A stretch of DNA of 33,786 nucleotides from Acetobacteraceae bacterium. GTDB taxonomy: Bacteria > Pseudomonadota > Alphaproteobacteria > Acetobacterales > Acetobacteraceae. Each line of letters opens with the position of its first letter. The stretch's first letter is position 1. This document shows, piece by piece, positions 15,632 to 22,547 of this stretch. A program made the position numbers and the translations under genes. The stretch lies in contig JAIYDS010000040.1 of NCBI GenBank assembly GCA_027487385.1, positions 1 to 33,786 on the forward strand, in the 5' to 3' direction. Below the pieces are notes generated by a model, which was given only the letters and a program-made list of their open reading frames with translations, was not told the origin of the DNA and ran no database searches.

Positions 15632-15681
15632 CGGGATGCGGTGACAGGTCCGGTGCGGCCGGGGGAGAGAGCAGGCTATCC

Positions 15682-16323
15682 ATGACGGACCGGAGTGCAG
15701 AGATCCGCCGCGCCATCGGTCGCGACTGGGAGGAGACCGGCTATTACGACGATGCGGAATCCGACGCCTGGATGGAGCCCTTCTGGCATCCGCGCAGCCC
15801 CTTCCTGGCCATGTTCCAGCAGCTGGAGCTGAGCCGCACCATCGAACTCGCCTGCGGCCGTGGCCGCCATGCCGCACGCATCCTCGACCAGGCGGGGGAA
15901 CTCACCCTGGTGGATTACGCGGCCAGCAACATCGAAATCTGCCAGAGGCGCTTTGCCGGGCGCAGCCATCTTCGCTTCATCGTCAATCGGGGCCACGACC
16001 TGCCAGGATGCCCCGATGCCAGCTACACGGCGGTCTATTGCTATGATGCGATGGTGCATTTCGAGCTGCTCGACGTGATCGCCTATCTCGCGGAGATCCG
16101 CCGCGTGCTGCGCCCCGGCGGGCGCGCCTTGCTGCATGTCTCGAACAACATGCAGAACCCCGGCGGCTTCTACCAGTCGAACACCCATTGGCGGAATTTC
16201 GGCAGCCTGGATGTCGTGCGCCATGTGGCGGACCGCTTCGGCCTGCAAAGCCTGGAGCACAAGCTGCTCGACTGGTGCGGCGTCCCCCAGCTGGATGGCC
16301 TGATTCTCCTCGAGCGCCGTTAG
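15682..16323 (+). CDS. Class I SAM-dependent methyltransferase
   Basis: A 213-residue Rossmann-fold methyltransferase. Motif I reads I-E-L-A-C-G-R-G-R-H-A (near 54-64), the acidic SAM-ribose contact is in L-T-L-V-D-Y (near 76), and the post-motif regions contain Y-D-A-M-V-H-F-E and the motif III-like L-R-P-G-G-R-A-L-L-H. The fold is Methyltransf_11/25-like and the acceptor is unknown. A well-spaced promoter lies upstream. The next gene, on the same strand, starts about 150 bases later. Confidence 0.9.
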   Translation: MTDRSAEIRRAIGRDWEETGYYDDAESDAWMEPFWHPRSPFLAMFQQLELSRTIELACGRGRHAARILDQAGELTLVDYAASNIEICQRRFAGRSHLRFIVNRGHDLPGCPDASYTAVYCYDAMVHFELLDVIAYLAEIRRVLRPGGRALLHVSNNMQNPGGFYQSNTHWRNFGSLDVVRHVADRFGLQSLEHKLLDWCGVPQLDGLILLERR

Positions 16324-16470
16324 AGCCTGATCGTCTTTGGCGGGATCACCCAAGGCTGGACCATGATCAACCTTTGCGGATCATGGCCAGGCGGCAAAGC
16401 TGCTGGAGCCGCGCGGCAGTCTGTCCTATCCTCCCCAACGGCACACCCGAAACCCGGAACCCCTGACCCC

Positions 16471-17418
16471 ATGCCGCGCGGCGACCTCTTTCCCGACATC
16501 GCCCCCTTCGAGACGGGGCTGCTGCCCCTGGGCGAGGGGCATGTCATGTATTGGGAGCAGGTGGGCAATCCGCGCGGGCAGCCCGTGCTGTTTCTCCATG
16601 GCGGGCCGGGAGCCGGCGCGGGCGCCGTCCATCGCCGCTTCTTCGACCCCACCCATTGGCGGCTGATCATCTTCGACCAGCGCGGCGCCGGCCGCTCGCG
16701 CCCCCTGGGCGAATTGCGCGCCAACACCACGCCGCATCTGGTCGAGGATATCGAGACGCTGCGCCGCTTCCTCGGCATCGAGAAATGGCTGCTCTTCGGC
16801 GGCTCCTGGGGCTCGACGCTGGCGCTGGCCTATGCCCAGGCGCATCCGGAATGCGTCACCGGCTGCGTGCTGCGCGGCGTCTTCCTCGGCCGCGACGAGG
16901 AGGTGGACTGGTTCCTCTACGGGCTGCGCCGCATCTTCCCCGATGCCTGGGCCGCCTTCGCCGAACACATTCCCGAAGCCGAGCGGCATGACCTGCTGAC
17001 GGCCTATCTCCGCCGCCTGACCGACCCCGAGCCCTCGGTCCATCTCCTCGCCGCCCGGGCCTGGAGCCATTACGAGGGGAGCTGCTCCACCCTGCTGCCG
17101 AGCCCCGAGACGGTGGCAAGCTTCGCGCAGGACCGCACGGCGCTCGGCCTGGCGCGGATCGAGGCACATTACTTCGCGCACAAGCTCTTTCTGCGGGAGG
17201 GCGGGCTCTTGGCCGGCATGCCGGAGATCGCGCAGATCCCGGCCGAGATCATCCAGGGCCGCTATGATATGGTCTGCCCGGCGGAGACCGCCTTCGAACT
17301 CGCCGCGCGCTGGCCGCGGGCGCGGCTGACGGTGGTCCCGGATGCCGGGCATTCCGCGCTGGAACCCGGCATCCGCACCGCGCTGGTCAGCGCGGTGGAA
17401 CGCTTCCGGCGGCGGTAG
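16471..17418 (+). CDS. pip: Proline iminopeptidase
   Basis: A 315-residue alpha/beta-hydrolase that removes N-terminal proline from peptides (peptidase family S33). The oxyanion H-G-G-P-G, the D-Q-R-G-A-G-R-S segment and the nucleophile motif G-G-S-W-G-S (Ser112) are the standard Pip signatures. The triad is completed by Asp266 (G-R-Y-D-M-V-C-P) and His294 (A-G-H-S-A-L-E-P). Length matches the family (about 315). The ATG at 16471 begins the usual N-terminus (D-L-F-P-D-I-A-P-F); the open frame upstream to 16363 has no homology. It converges with the lipoprotein gene 25 bases away. Confidence 0.94.
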   Translation: MPRGDLFPDIAPFETGLLPLGEGHVMYWEQVGNPRGQPVLFLHGGPGAGAGAVHRRFFDPTHWRLIIFDQRGAGRSRPLGELRANTTPHLVEDIETLRRFLGIEKWLLFGGSWGSTLALAYAQAHPECVTGCVLRGVFLGRDEEVDWFLYGLRRIFPDAWAAFAEHIPEAERHDLLTAYLRRLTDPEPSVHLLAARAWSHYEGSCSTLLPSPETVASFAQDRTALGLARIEAHYFAHKLFLREGGLLAGMPEIAQIPAEIIQGRYDMVCPAETAFELAARWPRARLTVVPDAGHSALEPGIRTALVSAVERFRRR

Positions 17419-17443
17419 CCGAGGCCACCGCCGCCCCAGCCCC

Positions 17444-18001
17444 TCAGCGCATCGGCGTGATTTCGATGGCCAGCGCCTCTTCATAGGTCATGTCCACCTG
17501 CTCACCCACGCGCAGCTGGCCGAAGAAGCGCTGCAGTTCGGGGTTGGTGGCGGTGACGGTGCGGTTCAGCCCGCCGGGGCCGGTGAAGCTGACCGTGTTG
17601 GTCGCGGTGTTCACCGCCGTGATGGTCACCCGGCCGCTGCGCACGCGCGTCACCTCGCCACCCGGGCGGGCAGCGTCGCGCTCGGCCGTCAGGGTCATCG
17701 AGGCCGGCCGCGCATTGGACAGCGGGCGCGCCACACGGGCGGCGATGGCCTGGAAATACACCACGGTGACATTGTCGCCCGGGCGGAACTGATCGAGGCG
17801 CTGCACCGCGCGGCCCGCCACCATGGTCAGCAGGGCGCCGGATTGCGCGCCGGCGGCACCGCGCACCAGCACTTCGCGGGTCGGCACATCCACCGTCTCG
17901 ATGACGCCGCGCAGGATGGTGGTCTGTTCCGTGTCCACCGAGGCACAGGCCGAGAGCAGCGGCAGGGTCATGGGGAGAGCGAGGAGGTGACGGCGCTTCA
18001 T
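17444..18001 (-). CDS. Putative lipoprotein
   Basis: A 185-residue exported protein of unknown function. The N-terminus (M-K-R-R-H, hydrophobic core) ends in a lipobox L-S-A-C with the lipidated Cys at residue 19, so it should be anchored in a membrane facing the periplasm. The rest is Thr/Val-rich and beta-rich, with alternating short strands (V-T-I-T-A-V-N-T-A-T-N-T-V-S-F) like an OB-fold or a repeated beta domain. The ATG at 18001 is chosen because it begins the signal peptide; the frame extends 37 codons upstream without support. It seems to be a single gene. Confidence 0.8.
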   Translation of the reverse strand: MKRRHLLALPMTLPLLSACASVDTEQTTILRGVIETVDVPTREVLVRGAAGAQSGALLTMVAGRAVQRLDQFRPGDNVTVVYFQAIAARVARPLSNARPASMTLTAERDAARPGGEVTRVRSGRVTITAVNTATNTVSFTGPGGLNRTVTATNPELQRFFGQLRVGEQVDMTYEEALAIEITPMR

Positions 18002-18180
18002 GTTTCTTCTCCGTGGGTTCGGGCATTCTGCCCGCAGCGGGGTGCGATCACCCCCTATTCGTGCCTTCGCCCCCGGGATGTGGCGCGGCGCCGAACGCAA
18101 AGAGCAAAGCATGCCCTCCGGGGCGGAACAATCCTGGGCCGGCTATCCGAATTGGGCAGGATGGGCAGCCCGCCCCCGGC

Positions 18181-18804
18181 TCAACCCGCCGCGCGCAGCC
18201 GGCCGAGGTCGTGGCCCAGGATGGCACTCAGATTGCGCTCGATGCGCTCGGCCGGCCAATCCCACCAGGCGATCTCCAGCAGTCCCGCGACCGTTGCCGC
18301 GTCAAACCGGCGGCGCAGCTCGCGCGCCGGATTGCCGGCGACCACCGCATAGGGCGCAACCTCGCCGCCCACCACGGCGCCCGCGCCGATGATGGCGCCA
18401 TGGCCCACGCGAGTGCCGGGCAGGATCATCGCCCCCCGGCCAATCCAGACGTCATGGCCGATGATCGTATCGCCACGGTTCACGCCCAGGGGCGGCGGCG
18501 CGCCCTGCCAGCCCGGGAAAGCGCCGAAGGGATAGGTGGAAAAGCCCGCCTGCCCGTGATTGCCGCCATTCATCAGGAATTGCACGCCGGTCGCGATCAT
18601 CACGAAGCGCCCGATCACCAGGCGGTCGCCGATGAAATCGAAAAGGTAGGGGACGCAGCGCTCGACGAAATGCTCCGGGCCGGCCGGATCGTCATAGTAG
18701 CTGTATTCGCCGATCTCGATCTGCGGATGGTCCACCACCGCGCGCAGGAAGGCGAGGCGCGGGGCGGCGGGAATCGGGTGGCGCAGGCGGGGGTCGGGCG
18801 GCAT
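18181..18804 (-). CDS. CatB/Vat-like hexapeptide O-acetyltransferase
   Basis: A 207-residue left-handed beta-helix acetyltransferase of the xenobiotic acyltransferase group (CatB, VatD relatives), using acetyl-CoA. Hexapeptide-type repeats run through I-G-D-R-L-V-I-G-R-F-V-M-I and I-G-H-D-V-W-I-G-R-G-A-M-I-L-P-G. The catalytic-type His is in M-N-G-G-N-H. V-A-G-N-P-A is the usual C-terminal turn. Family members include antibiotic-inactivating enzymes and housekeeping sugar or unknown acetyltransferases, and sequence alone does not show resistance. It starts 5 bases after the MaoC gene, in the DUF445-maoC-acetyltransferase operon. Confidence 0.9.
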   Translation of the reverse strand: MPPDPRLRHPIPAAPRLAFLRAVVDHPQIEIGEYSYYDDPAGPEHFVERCVPYLFDFIGDRLVIGRFVMIATGVQFLMNGGNHGQAGFSTYPFGAFPGWQGAPPPLGVNRGDTIIGHDVWIGRGAMILPGTRVGHGAIIGAGAVVGGEVAPYAVVAGNPARELRRRFDAATVAGLLEIAWWDWPAERIERNLSAILGHDLGRLRAAG

Positions 18805-18809
18805 GCGGC

Positions 18810-19256
18810 TCAGCGCTTGAGGAAATGCGTCGCCGTCATCTCGATCACCACCCGCTGGTCGCTGACGCGCGTGCCGATGTGGCGGAAGATCGCCACCCCC
18901 ATCTCGGGGCGCGAGCGGGAGGGCTTCAGGCTCTCGACGATGCTCTCCACCGCCACCGCCTCATCCGGGCGCAGCGGGGCCGGCCATTTCGTCGTGATCT
19001 CGCTGCCGCCCAGGCTGACTTCGCGAAAGATGCCGCTGCCCAGGATCAGGCCGAAGCAGGCACCCATGGTATGCAGGCCACTGGCCACCAACCCGCCGAA
19101 GAGGGGCGCGGCCTTCGCCGCCTCGGGGTCGGTGTGGAAGGGCTGGGGGTCGAATTTCTCGGCATAGGCGATGATCTCCGCCTGGCTCAGCGCGAATTGG
19201 CCGAAGACGAAACGCTGGCCGGGGCTCAGCTCGTCGAAGGAACGCAGCGGCGTCAA
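18810..19256 (-). CDS. MaoC-like dehydratase
   Basis: A 148-residue hotdog-fold protein of the MaoC/(R)-hydratase group, acting on enoyl-type thioesters. The hydratase motif F-D-P-Q-P-F-H-T-D-P-E-A-A carries the expected Asp and His, and G-L-V-A-S-G-L-H-T follows. No ATG is available. A TTG at 19256 overlaps the DUF445 stop codon and has GGGAGGG seven bases upstream, so I prefer it. Another TTG at 19283 would add nine residues but has no ribosome site and overlaps DUF445 by 31 bases. Translational coupling to DUF445 is likely. The physiological substrate is unknown. Confidence 0.85.
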   Translation of the reverse strand: MTPLRSFDELSPGQRFVFGQFALSQAEIIAYAEKFDPQPFHTDPEAAKAAPLFGGLVASGLHTMGACFGLILGSGIFREVSLGGSEITTKWPAPLRPDEAVAVESIVESLKPSRSRPEMGVAIFRHIGTRVSDQRVVIEMTATHFLKR

Positions 19257-20533
19257 TGGATCACCCTCCCACCCGTCAGCCAATGGATCAGCAGATAGAG
19301 CGCACCACCGGCCAGGAAGCCGACCAGCGTGCCGTTGATCCGCACGAATTGCAGATCCTTGCCCACGCGCAGCTCGATCTTCTCGGTGATCTGCGCCGTA
19401 TCCCAGCTCTTCACCACGCCGGCGATGAAATCCGACAGCCGCTGCTGGGCCGAGGGCAGCAGCGTGGCCAGCGTGCGCTCCACCGCACCGTTCAGCTTGT
19501 TGCGGGCCGTGGTGTCCTCGGCCAGGTATTGCCCGGCATTGGCCAAGGCACCCTCCAGGATGGCGACGGTGCGGCCATTGGGGTTCACCGCATCAGCCGC
19601 CAGCGCGCCGCGCAGGCGGGACCAGGCATCGCCCAGCCAATCGGCCACGGTCGGGTGGCTCAGCGCGCGGCGGATGGCCGCCCCCAGGGCTGCCGCGCGC
19701 TCGGGCTCGGTTTCCAGCCGGGTGATCTCGGCCTCGATCCAGGCTTCGAAGGCGGCGCGCAGGTCGCTGTCGCCCGGTTCCTGCTTGTCCAGCTCGGCGT
19801 TCAGCACAGCCAGCACGCGGTCCGCGACATAGGCGCCGGCGGCCCAGCCGACGACGGCGCCGCCCGTCTCGCGCACGCGGCGCTTGATCGCCTCGCGCAG
19901 CTCATCCTGCTTGGCCGCCAGCACGGTCTTGAGCTGCTCCAGCGCCAGGTCGAACACCGCCTGGTGCTGGCCGCCGGCGAGCAGGCTGCGCAAGGCGCGC
20001 GCTACGATGGGCACGGCGCCCGGGCCGCCCGCCACGCGCGGCAGCAGGCGCGCCATCAGCTTGCGCGCGCGTCCATCCTCCAGCGTCACCAGCAGGCGCG
20101 GCAGGGCGGCGGCCAGCGCCTGGGCGGCGGGGCGCGCGGCTTCGCGATCGGCCAGGAAGCCGGCCAGGATTCCCGCCACATCCAGCCGCGCGATGACGCG
20201 CTTCAGCTCGGCCTCGGTGAAGACGTGGTTGGCGACGAAGCGGCCAAGGCCCTGGCCCAGCCGCTCCTTCTGGCGGGGGATGATGGCGGTGTGCGGGATG
20301 GGCAGGCCGAGCGGGCGGCGGAACAGCGCCGTCACCGCGAACCAGTCGGCGAGGCCCCCCACCACGCCCGCCTTGGCGGCGGCGGCCAGCAGATCGGCCT
20401 GGAAGCTGGGCGGCAGCTGATAGGCCAGCCAGACCAGGCCGGCCATGACCACGAGCAGGAAGGTCGCGAAGGCGCGGTGCCGCGCGAGCGCCCGGCGAAG
20501 ATCGTCATCGGGAGAAGCCATGCGGCGCTTCAT
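19253..20533 (-). CDS. DUF445 family membrane protein
   Basis: A 426-residue DUF445 (YjiN/YheB-like) protein. An N-terminal membrane segment (about 25-42) is followed by the family block with G-G-L-A-D-W-F-A-V-T-A-L-F-R-R-P-L-G and I-P-H-T-A-I-I-P. The long middle is amphipathic helix with probable coiled coil, and a second hydrophobic segment lies near the C-terminus (L-V-G-F-L-A-G-G-A-L-Y-L-L-I). The family's biochemical function is unknown. The ATG at 20533 is taken; an alternative ATG four codons downstream is possible and neither has a good ribosome site. It heads the operon with maoC and the acetyltransferase and is divergent from the Zur-controlled microprotein. Confidence 0.88.
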   Translation of the reverse strand: MKRRMASPDDDLRRALARHRAFATFLLVVMAGLVWLAYQLPPSFQADLLAAAAKAGVVGGLADWFAVTALFRRPLGLPIPHTAIIPRQKERLGQGLGRFVANHVFTEAELKRVIARLDVAGILAGFLADREAARPAAQALAAALPRLLVTLEDGRARKLMARLLPRVAGGPGAVPIVARALRSLLAGGQHQAVFDLALEQLKTVLAAKQDELREAIKRRVRETGGAVVGWAAGAYVADRVLAVLNAELDKQEPGDSDLRAAFEAWIEAEITRLETEPERAAALGAAIRRALSHPTVADWLGDAWSRLRGALAADAVNPNGRTVAILEGALANAGQYLAEDTTARNKLNGAVERTLATLLPSAQQRLSDFIAGVVKSWDTAQITEKIELRVGKDLQFVRINGTLVGFLAGGALYLLIHWLTGGRVIH

Positions 20534-20551
20534 ACCCCGAGGGCGGTTCGC

Positions 20552-20580
20552 TTGGCGACCATCGCCCTTCCTGTTATGGG
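20552..20580 (+). promoter_or_regulatory. Putative promoter of the znuCB operon
   Basis: TTGGCG (20552-20557) and TATGGG (20575-20580) are 17 bases apart. The -10 element lies inside the Zur-like palindrome at 20572-20586, so bound repressor would block RNA polymerase. Transcription would be expected to start near 20587-20589, at or within a base or two of the microprotein's ATG. The -10 match is weak. Confidence 0.45.
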
Positions 20581-20586
20581 ATAACA
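20572..20586. promoter_or_regulatory. Zur-like operator in front of the znuCB operon
   Basis: The palindrome TGTTAT-GGG-ATAACA has perfect 6-base arms around a 3-base centre. It has the same architecture and inner half-site (GTTAT/ATAAC) as the box before znuA, and its outer bases match the enterobacterial Zur consensus. It ends two bases before an ATG that opens a 38-codon frame, and it overlaps the likely -10 element. Confidence 0.82.
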
Positions 20587-20588
20587 TC

Positions 20589-20705
20589 ATGCCCCGTTGG
20601 ACACACCCTCTGGACCTTGCGGCCTCGGCGCGGCTGCGTGGCGCCTGGGCCGCCGGGCTGCTGGTGCTGCTCTGGCTGGCGATTGCCTGGGCGATGTCCG
20701 CATGA
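20589..20705 (+). CDS. 38-residue single-pass membrane microprotein in the znu operon
   Basis: This short frame encodes M-P-R-W-T-H-P-L-D-L-A-A, two arginines (R15, R17), then a Leu/Ala/Trp-rich hydrophobic segment (about 20-36) and the end M-S-A. It looks like a single membrane helix with a cytoplasmic N-terminus by the positive-inside rule. Its TGA overlaps the znuC ATG (ATGA), and znuC has no ribosome site of its own, so reading of this frame would explain znuC translation. The ATG lies two bases after the Zur-like box and at the predicted transcription start, so the message may be leaderless. It may assist or tune the transporter, or serve only as a coupling leader. I do not recognise a family. 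Confidence 0.6.
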   Translation: MPRWTHPLDLAASARLRGAWAAGLLVLLWLAIAWAMSA

Positions 20706-21436
20706 CGCGCCCCGCCCTTCACATCGAGAACCTGACGGTGACCCATGGCCGGCGCCCGGCCGTGCATCATGTGAGCTTCACGCTGGCGCCCGGCGGGCTG
20801 ATGGCGGTGGTGGGGCCCAATGGCGCCGGCAAGTCGAGCCTGTTGCGCGCCATTGCCGGGCTGCACGCGCCCTCCGAGGGGCGGATCAGCGGCTTCAGGC
20901 CCGGCGAGGTCGCGCTGCTGCCGCAACAGGCGCTGCTGGACCGCGCCTTCCCGCTGACCTGCCGGGATGCGGTGCTCTTCGGCCTCTGGGGCGAAAGCGG
21001 CGCCTTCCGCGCCATCCCGGCACCGGAGCGCGTCGAGGCGGCGCTGGATGCGGTGGGGCTGCACGGCTTTGCGCGGCGACCGGTGGGTTCGCTCTCGGCC
21101 GGGCAGTTCCAGCGCGTGCTCTTTGCCCGCCTGCTGTTGCAGGATGCGCCCGTGATTCTGCTGGATGAACCCTTCAATGCGCTGGATGCCCGCACCGCGG
21201 CCGATCTGCTGGGCGTGATGCGCCGCTGGCATGGCGAGGGACGGACCATCCTGGCCGTGCTGCATGACCTGGAGCTGGTGCGCCGCGAATTCCCCGAGAC
21301 GCTGCTGCTGGCGCGCGAGGCGGTGGCCTGCGGCGCGACGGAGACGGTGCTTTCGGCGGAGAACCGGCTGCGCGCGCGGATGATGTCCGAGGCCTGGGCC
21401 GAGGAGGCTGAGGTTTGTGGGCGCGAAGCGGCGTAG
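20702..21436 (+). CDS. znuC: Zinc ABC transporter ATP-binding protein
   Basis: A 244-residue ABC ATPase of the metal-uptake (ZnuC/MntB-type) group, the motor for ZnuAB-type import at the inner membrane. Walker A is G-P-N-G-A-G-K-S (38-45), followed by the Q-loop segment L-L-P-Q-Q, the signature L-S-A-G-Q-F-Q-R, Walker B V-I-L-L-D-E-P-F and the H-loop V-L-H-D-L-E. The signature has Ala in place of the usual second Gly/Ser, as is common in this group. The start codon overlaps the microprotein stop. The Zur-like box upstream supports zinc as substrate. The permease gene follows after an unusual hairpin-rich spacer. Confidence 0.93.
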   Translation: MTRPALHIENLTVTHGRRPAVHHVSFTLAPGGLMAVVGPNGAGKSSLLRAIAGLHAPSEGRISGFRPGEVALLPQQALLDRAFPLTCRDAVLFGLWGESGAFRAIPAPERVEAALDAVGLHGFARRPVGSLSAGQFQRVLFARLLLQDAPVILLDEPFNALDARTAADLLGVMRRWHGEGRTILAVLHDLELVRREFPETLLLAREAVACGATETVLSAENRLRARMMSEAWAEEAEVCGREAA

Positions 21437-21442
21437 TGGTTG

Positions 21443-21577
21443 GCGAGGGGGCTTTGCCCCCTCGCGCTCCTCCATCAGGGGTGAAAACCTGCTTGGTTTT
21501 CACGGCCCCTGCACCCCTATTTGTCGGAGATGCAAGAACCTGAGGTTTTTGCCGGGGTCCAGGGGCAGAGCCCCTGC
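21443..21577. repeat. Three-hairpin intergenic repeat between znuC and znuB (family copy C)
   Basis: Three near-perfect hairpins lie in the 141-base gap. The first has a 10-bp stem with a TTT loop (21443-21465). The second is a 9-bp stem GTGAAAACC/GGTTTTCAC with a 5-base loop (21481-21503), extended by CAGGG/CCCTG. The third is a 7-bp stem with an AGA loop (21560-21576), ending one base before the znuB ATG. The CCCTGCACCC word is shared with copy A at 9.2 kb. A spacer this long and structured is unusual inside an ABC-transporter operon. Confidence 0.7.
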
Positions 21578-22447
21578 ATGATCCACGACATCTTCATCGC
21601 CCCCTTCGCCGAATTCGGCTTCCTCCGCCGCGCCCTGGTCGGCTGCCTCGCCGTCAGCCTCTCAGCGCCGCCGCTCGGCGTCTTCCTCATGCTCCGCCGC
21701 ATGAGCCTGACCGGCGATGTGTTGGCGCATGGCATCCTGCCCGGCGTGGCGCTGGGCTTCGTGCTGGCCGGGCTCTGGCTGCCGGCACTGGCCCTGGGCG
21801 GCTTGCTGGCAGGGCTGGTGGTGGCGCTGGGCTCCGGCGCCCTGGCCCGCGCCACAGGCGGGCGGGAGGATGCGGCGCTGGCGGCCCTTTACCTCACGGC
21901 GCTGGCGGCCGGCGTCACGCTCATCTCCTGGCGCGGTTCGGCCGTGGAGCTCACGCAATTGCTGTTCGGCTCCGTGCTGGGCGTGGATGATCCGGCGCTG
22001 CTGCTGATGGGGGCGGCCGCCAGCCTGACGCTGGGTTTCCTGGCGCTGGCCTGGCGGCCGCTGATCCTGGAATGCTTCGACCCGAGCTTCGCCCAGGCGG
22101 TGGGCGTGCGCGGCAGCGTCTGGCATCTGGGGCTGCTGGCGCTGGTGGTTATGAACCTGGTCGCGGCGCTGCAGGCGGTGGGCAGCCTGATGGCGGTTGG
22201 GCTGATGATGCTGCCCGCCATCGCCGCGCGGCATCTGGCCCGCGATGTGGGGGGCATGGTGCTGGCCGCGATCGGCATCGCGCTGGTGGCGACGCTGGTC
22301 GGGCTGCTCGCCTCCTATCACCTGGACCTGCCCAGCGGACCGGCCATCGTGCTCGCCGCCTCCGGCGCCTGGCTGCTGGCGCTGGTCTTCGGCCCGGTGG
22401 ACGGGCTGGTCGCGCGGCACCGGCCCGGGCGGCATCTGGCCGGCTGA
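21578..22447 (+). CDS. znuB: Zinc ABC transporter permease
   Basis: A 289-residue inner-membrane permease of the ABC-3 family (ZnuB/TroC). About eight hydrophobic segments are visible, with family motifs L-R-R-M-S-L-T-G-D-V-L-A-H-G-I-L-P-G-V-A near 43-62 and V-G-S-L-M-A-V-G-L-M-M-L-P-A near 205-218. The ATG at 21578 starts the usual N-terminus (I-H-D-I-F-I-A-P-F-A-E-F). The frame runs further upstream into the repeat, which carries no homology. The only Shine-Dalgarno-like run (AGGGG, 21561-21565) lies inside the hairpin touching the start codon. It would work with ZnuC and the remote ZnuA. Confidence 0.93.
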   Translation: MIHDIFIAPFAEFGFLRRALVGCLAVSLSAPPLGVFLMLRRMSLTGDVLAHGILPGVALGFVLAGLWLPALALGGLLAGLVVALGSGALARATGGREDAALAALYLTALAAGVTLISWRGSAVELTQLLFGSVLGVDDPALLLMGAAASLTLGFLALAWRPLILECFDPSFAQAVGVRGSVWHLGLLALVVMNLVAALQAVGSLMAVGLMMLPAIAARHLARDVGGMVLAAIGIALVATLVGLLASYHLDLPSGPAIVLAASGAWLLALVFGPVDGLVARHRPGRHLAG

Positions 22448-22547
22448 GCGCGGCGCTGGCCAAGACCCTGGGAATCGTGGCACCCCGTTGCATGCACGGA
22501 CGATGGGCGCGCAGTTTGGCCCCCTCCCTGCGGGCCGAGGACGTGCC

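Noticed and set aside
15624..15634. A Zur-like half-site (GTTATGAT) upstream of the methyltransferase gene
   Set aside because: The second half-site is missing, and the bases are explained as the -10 element TATGAT of a normal promoter.
18181..18804. Antibiotic-resistance acetyltransferase (CatB/Vat)
   Set aside because: The fold matches, but such proteins are widespread in environmental genomes with unknown substrates, and the operon context (DUF445, MaoC) does not suggest resistance.
20445..20588. An upstream extension of the 38-residue microprotein frame
   Set aside because: The frame stays open back to 20445, but this part overlaps the divergent DUF445 gene and the Zur box/promoter, so the ATG at 20589 is the sensible start.
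21521..21577. A longer N-terminus for ZnuB beginning at 21521
   Set aside because: The extension would be translated from the hairpin repeat, and family members begin at the I-H-D-I-F-I segment after the ATG at 21578.
22478..22492. Sigma-54-like promoter before the rhamnosyl transferase gene (TGGCAC-N4-TTGCA)
   Set aside because: The spacing is one base shorter than the nearly invariant GG-to-GC distance of sigma-54 promoters, so the match is probably chance.
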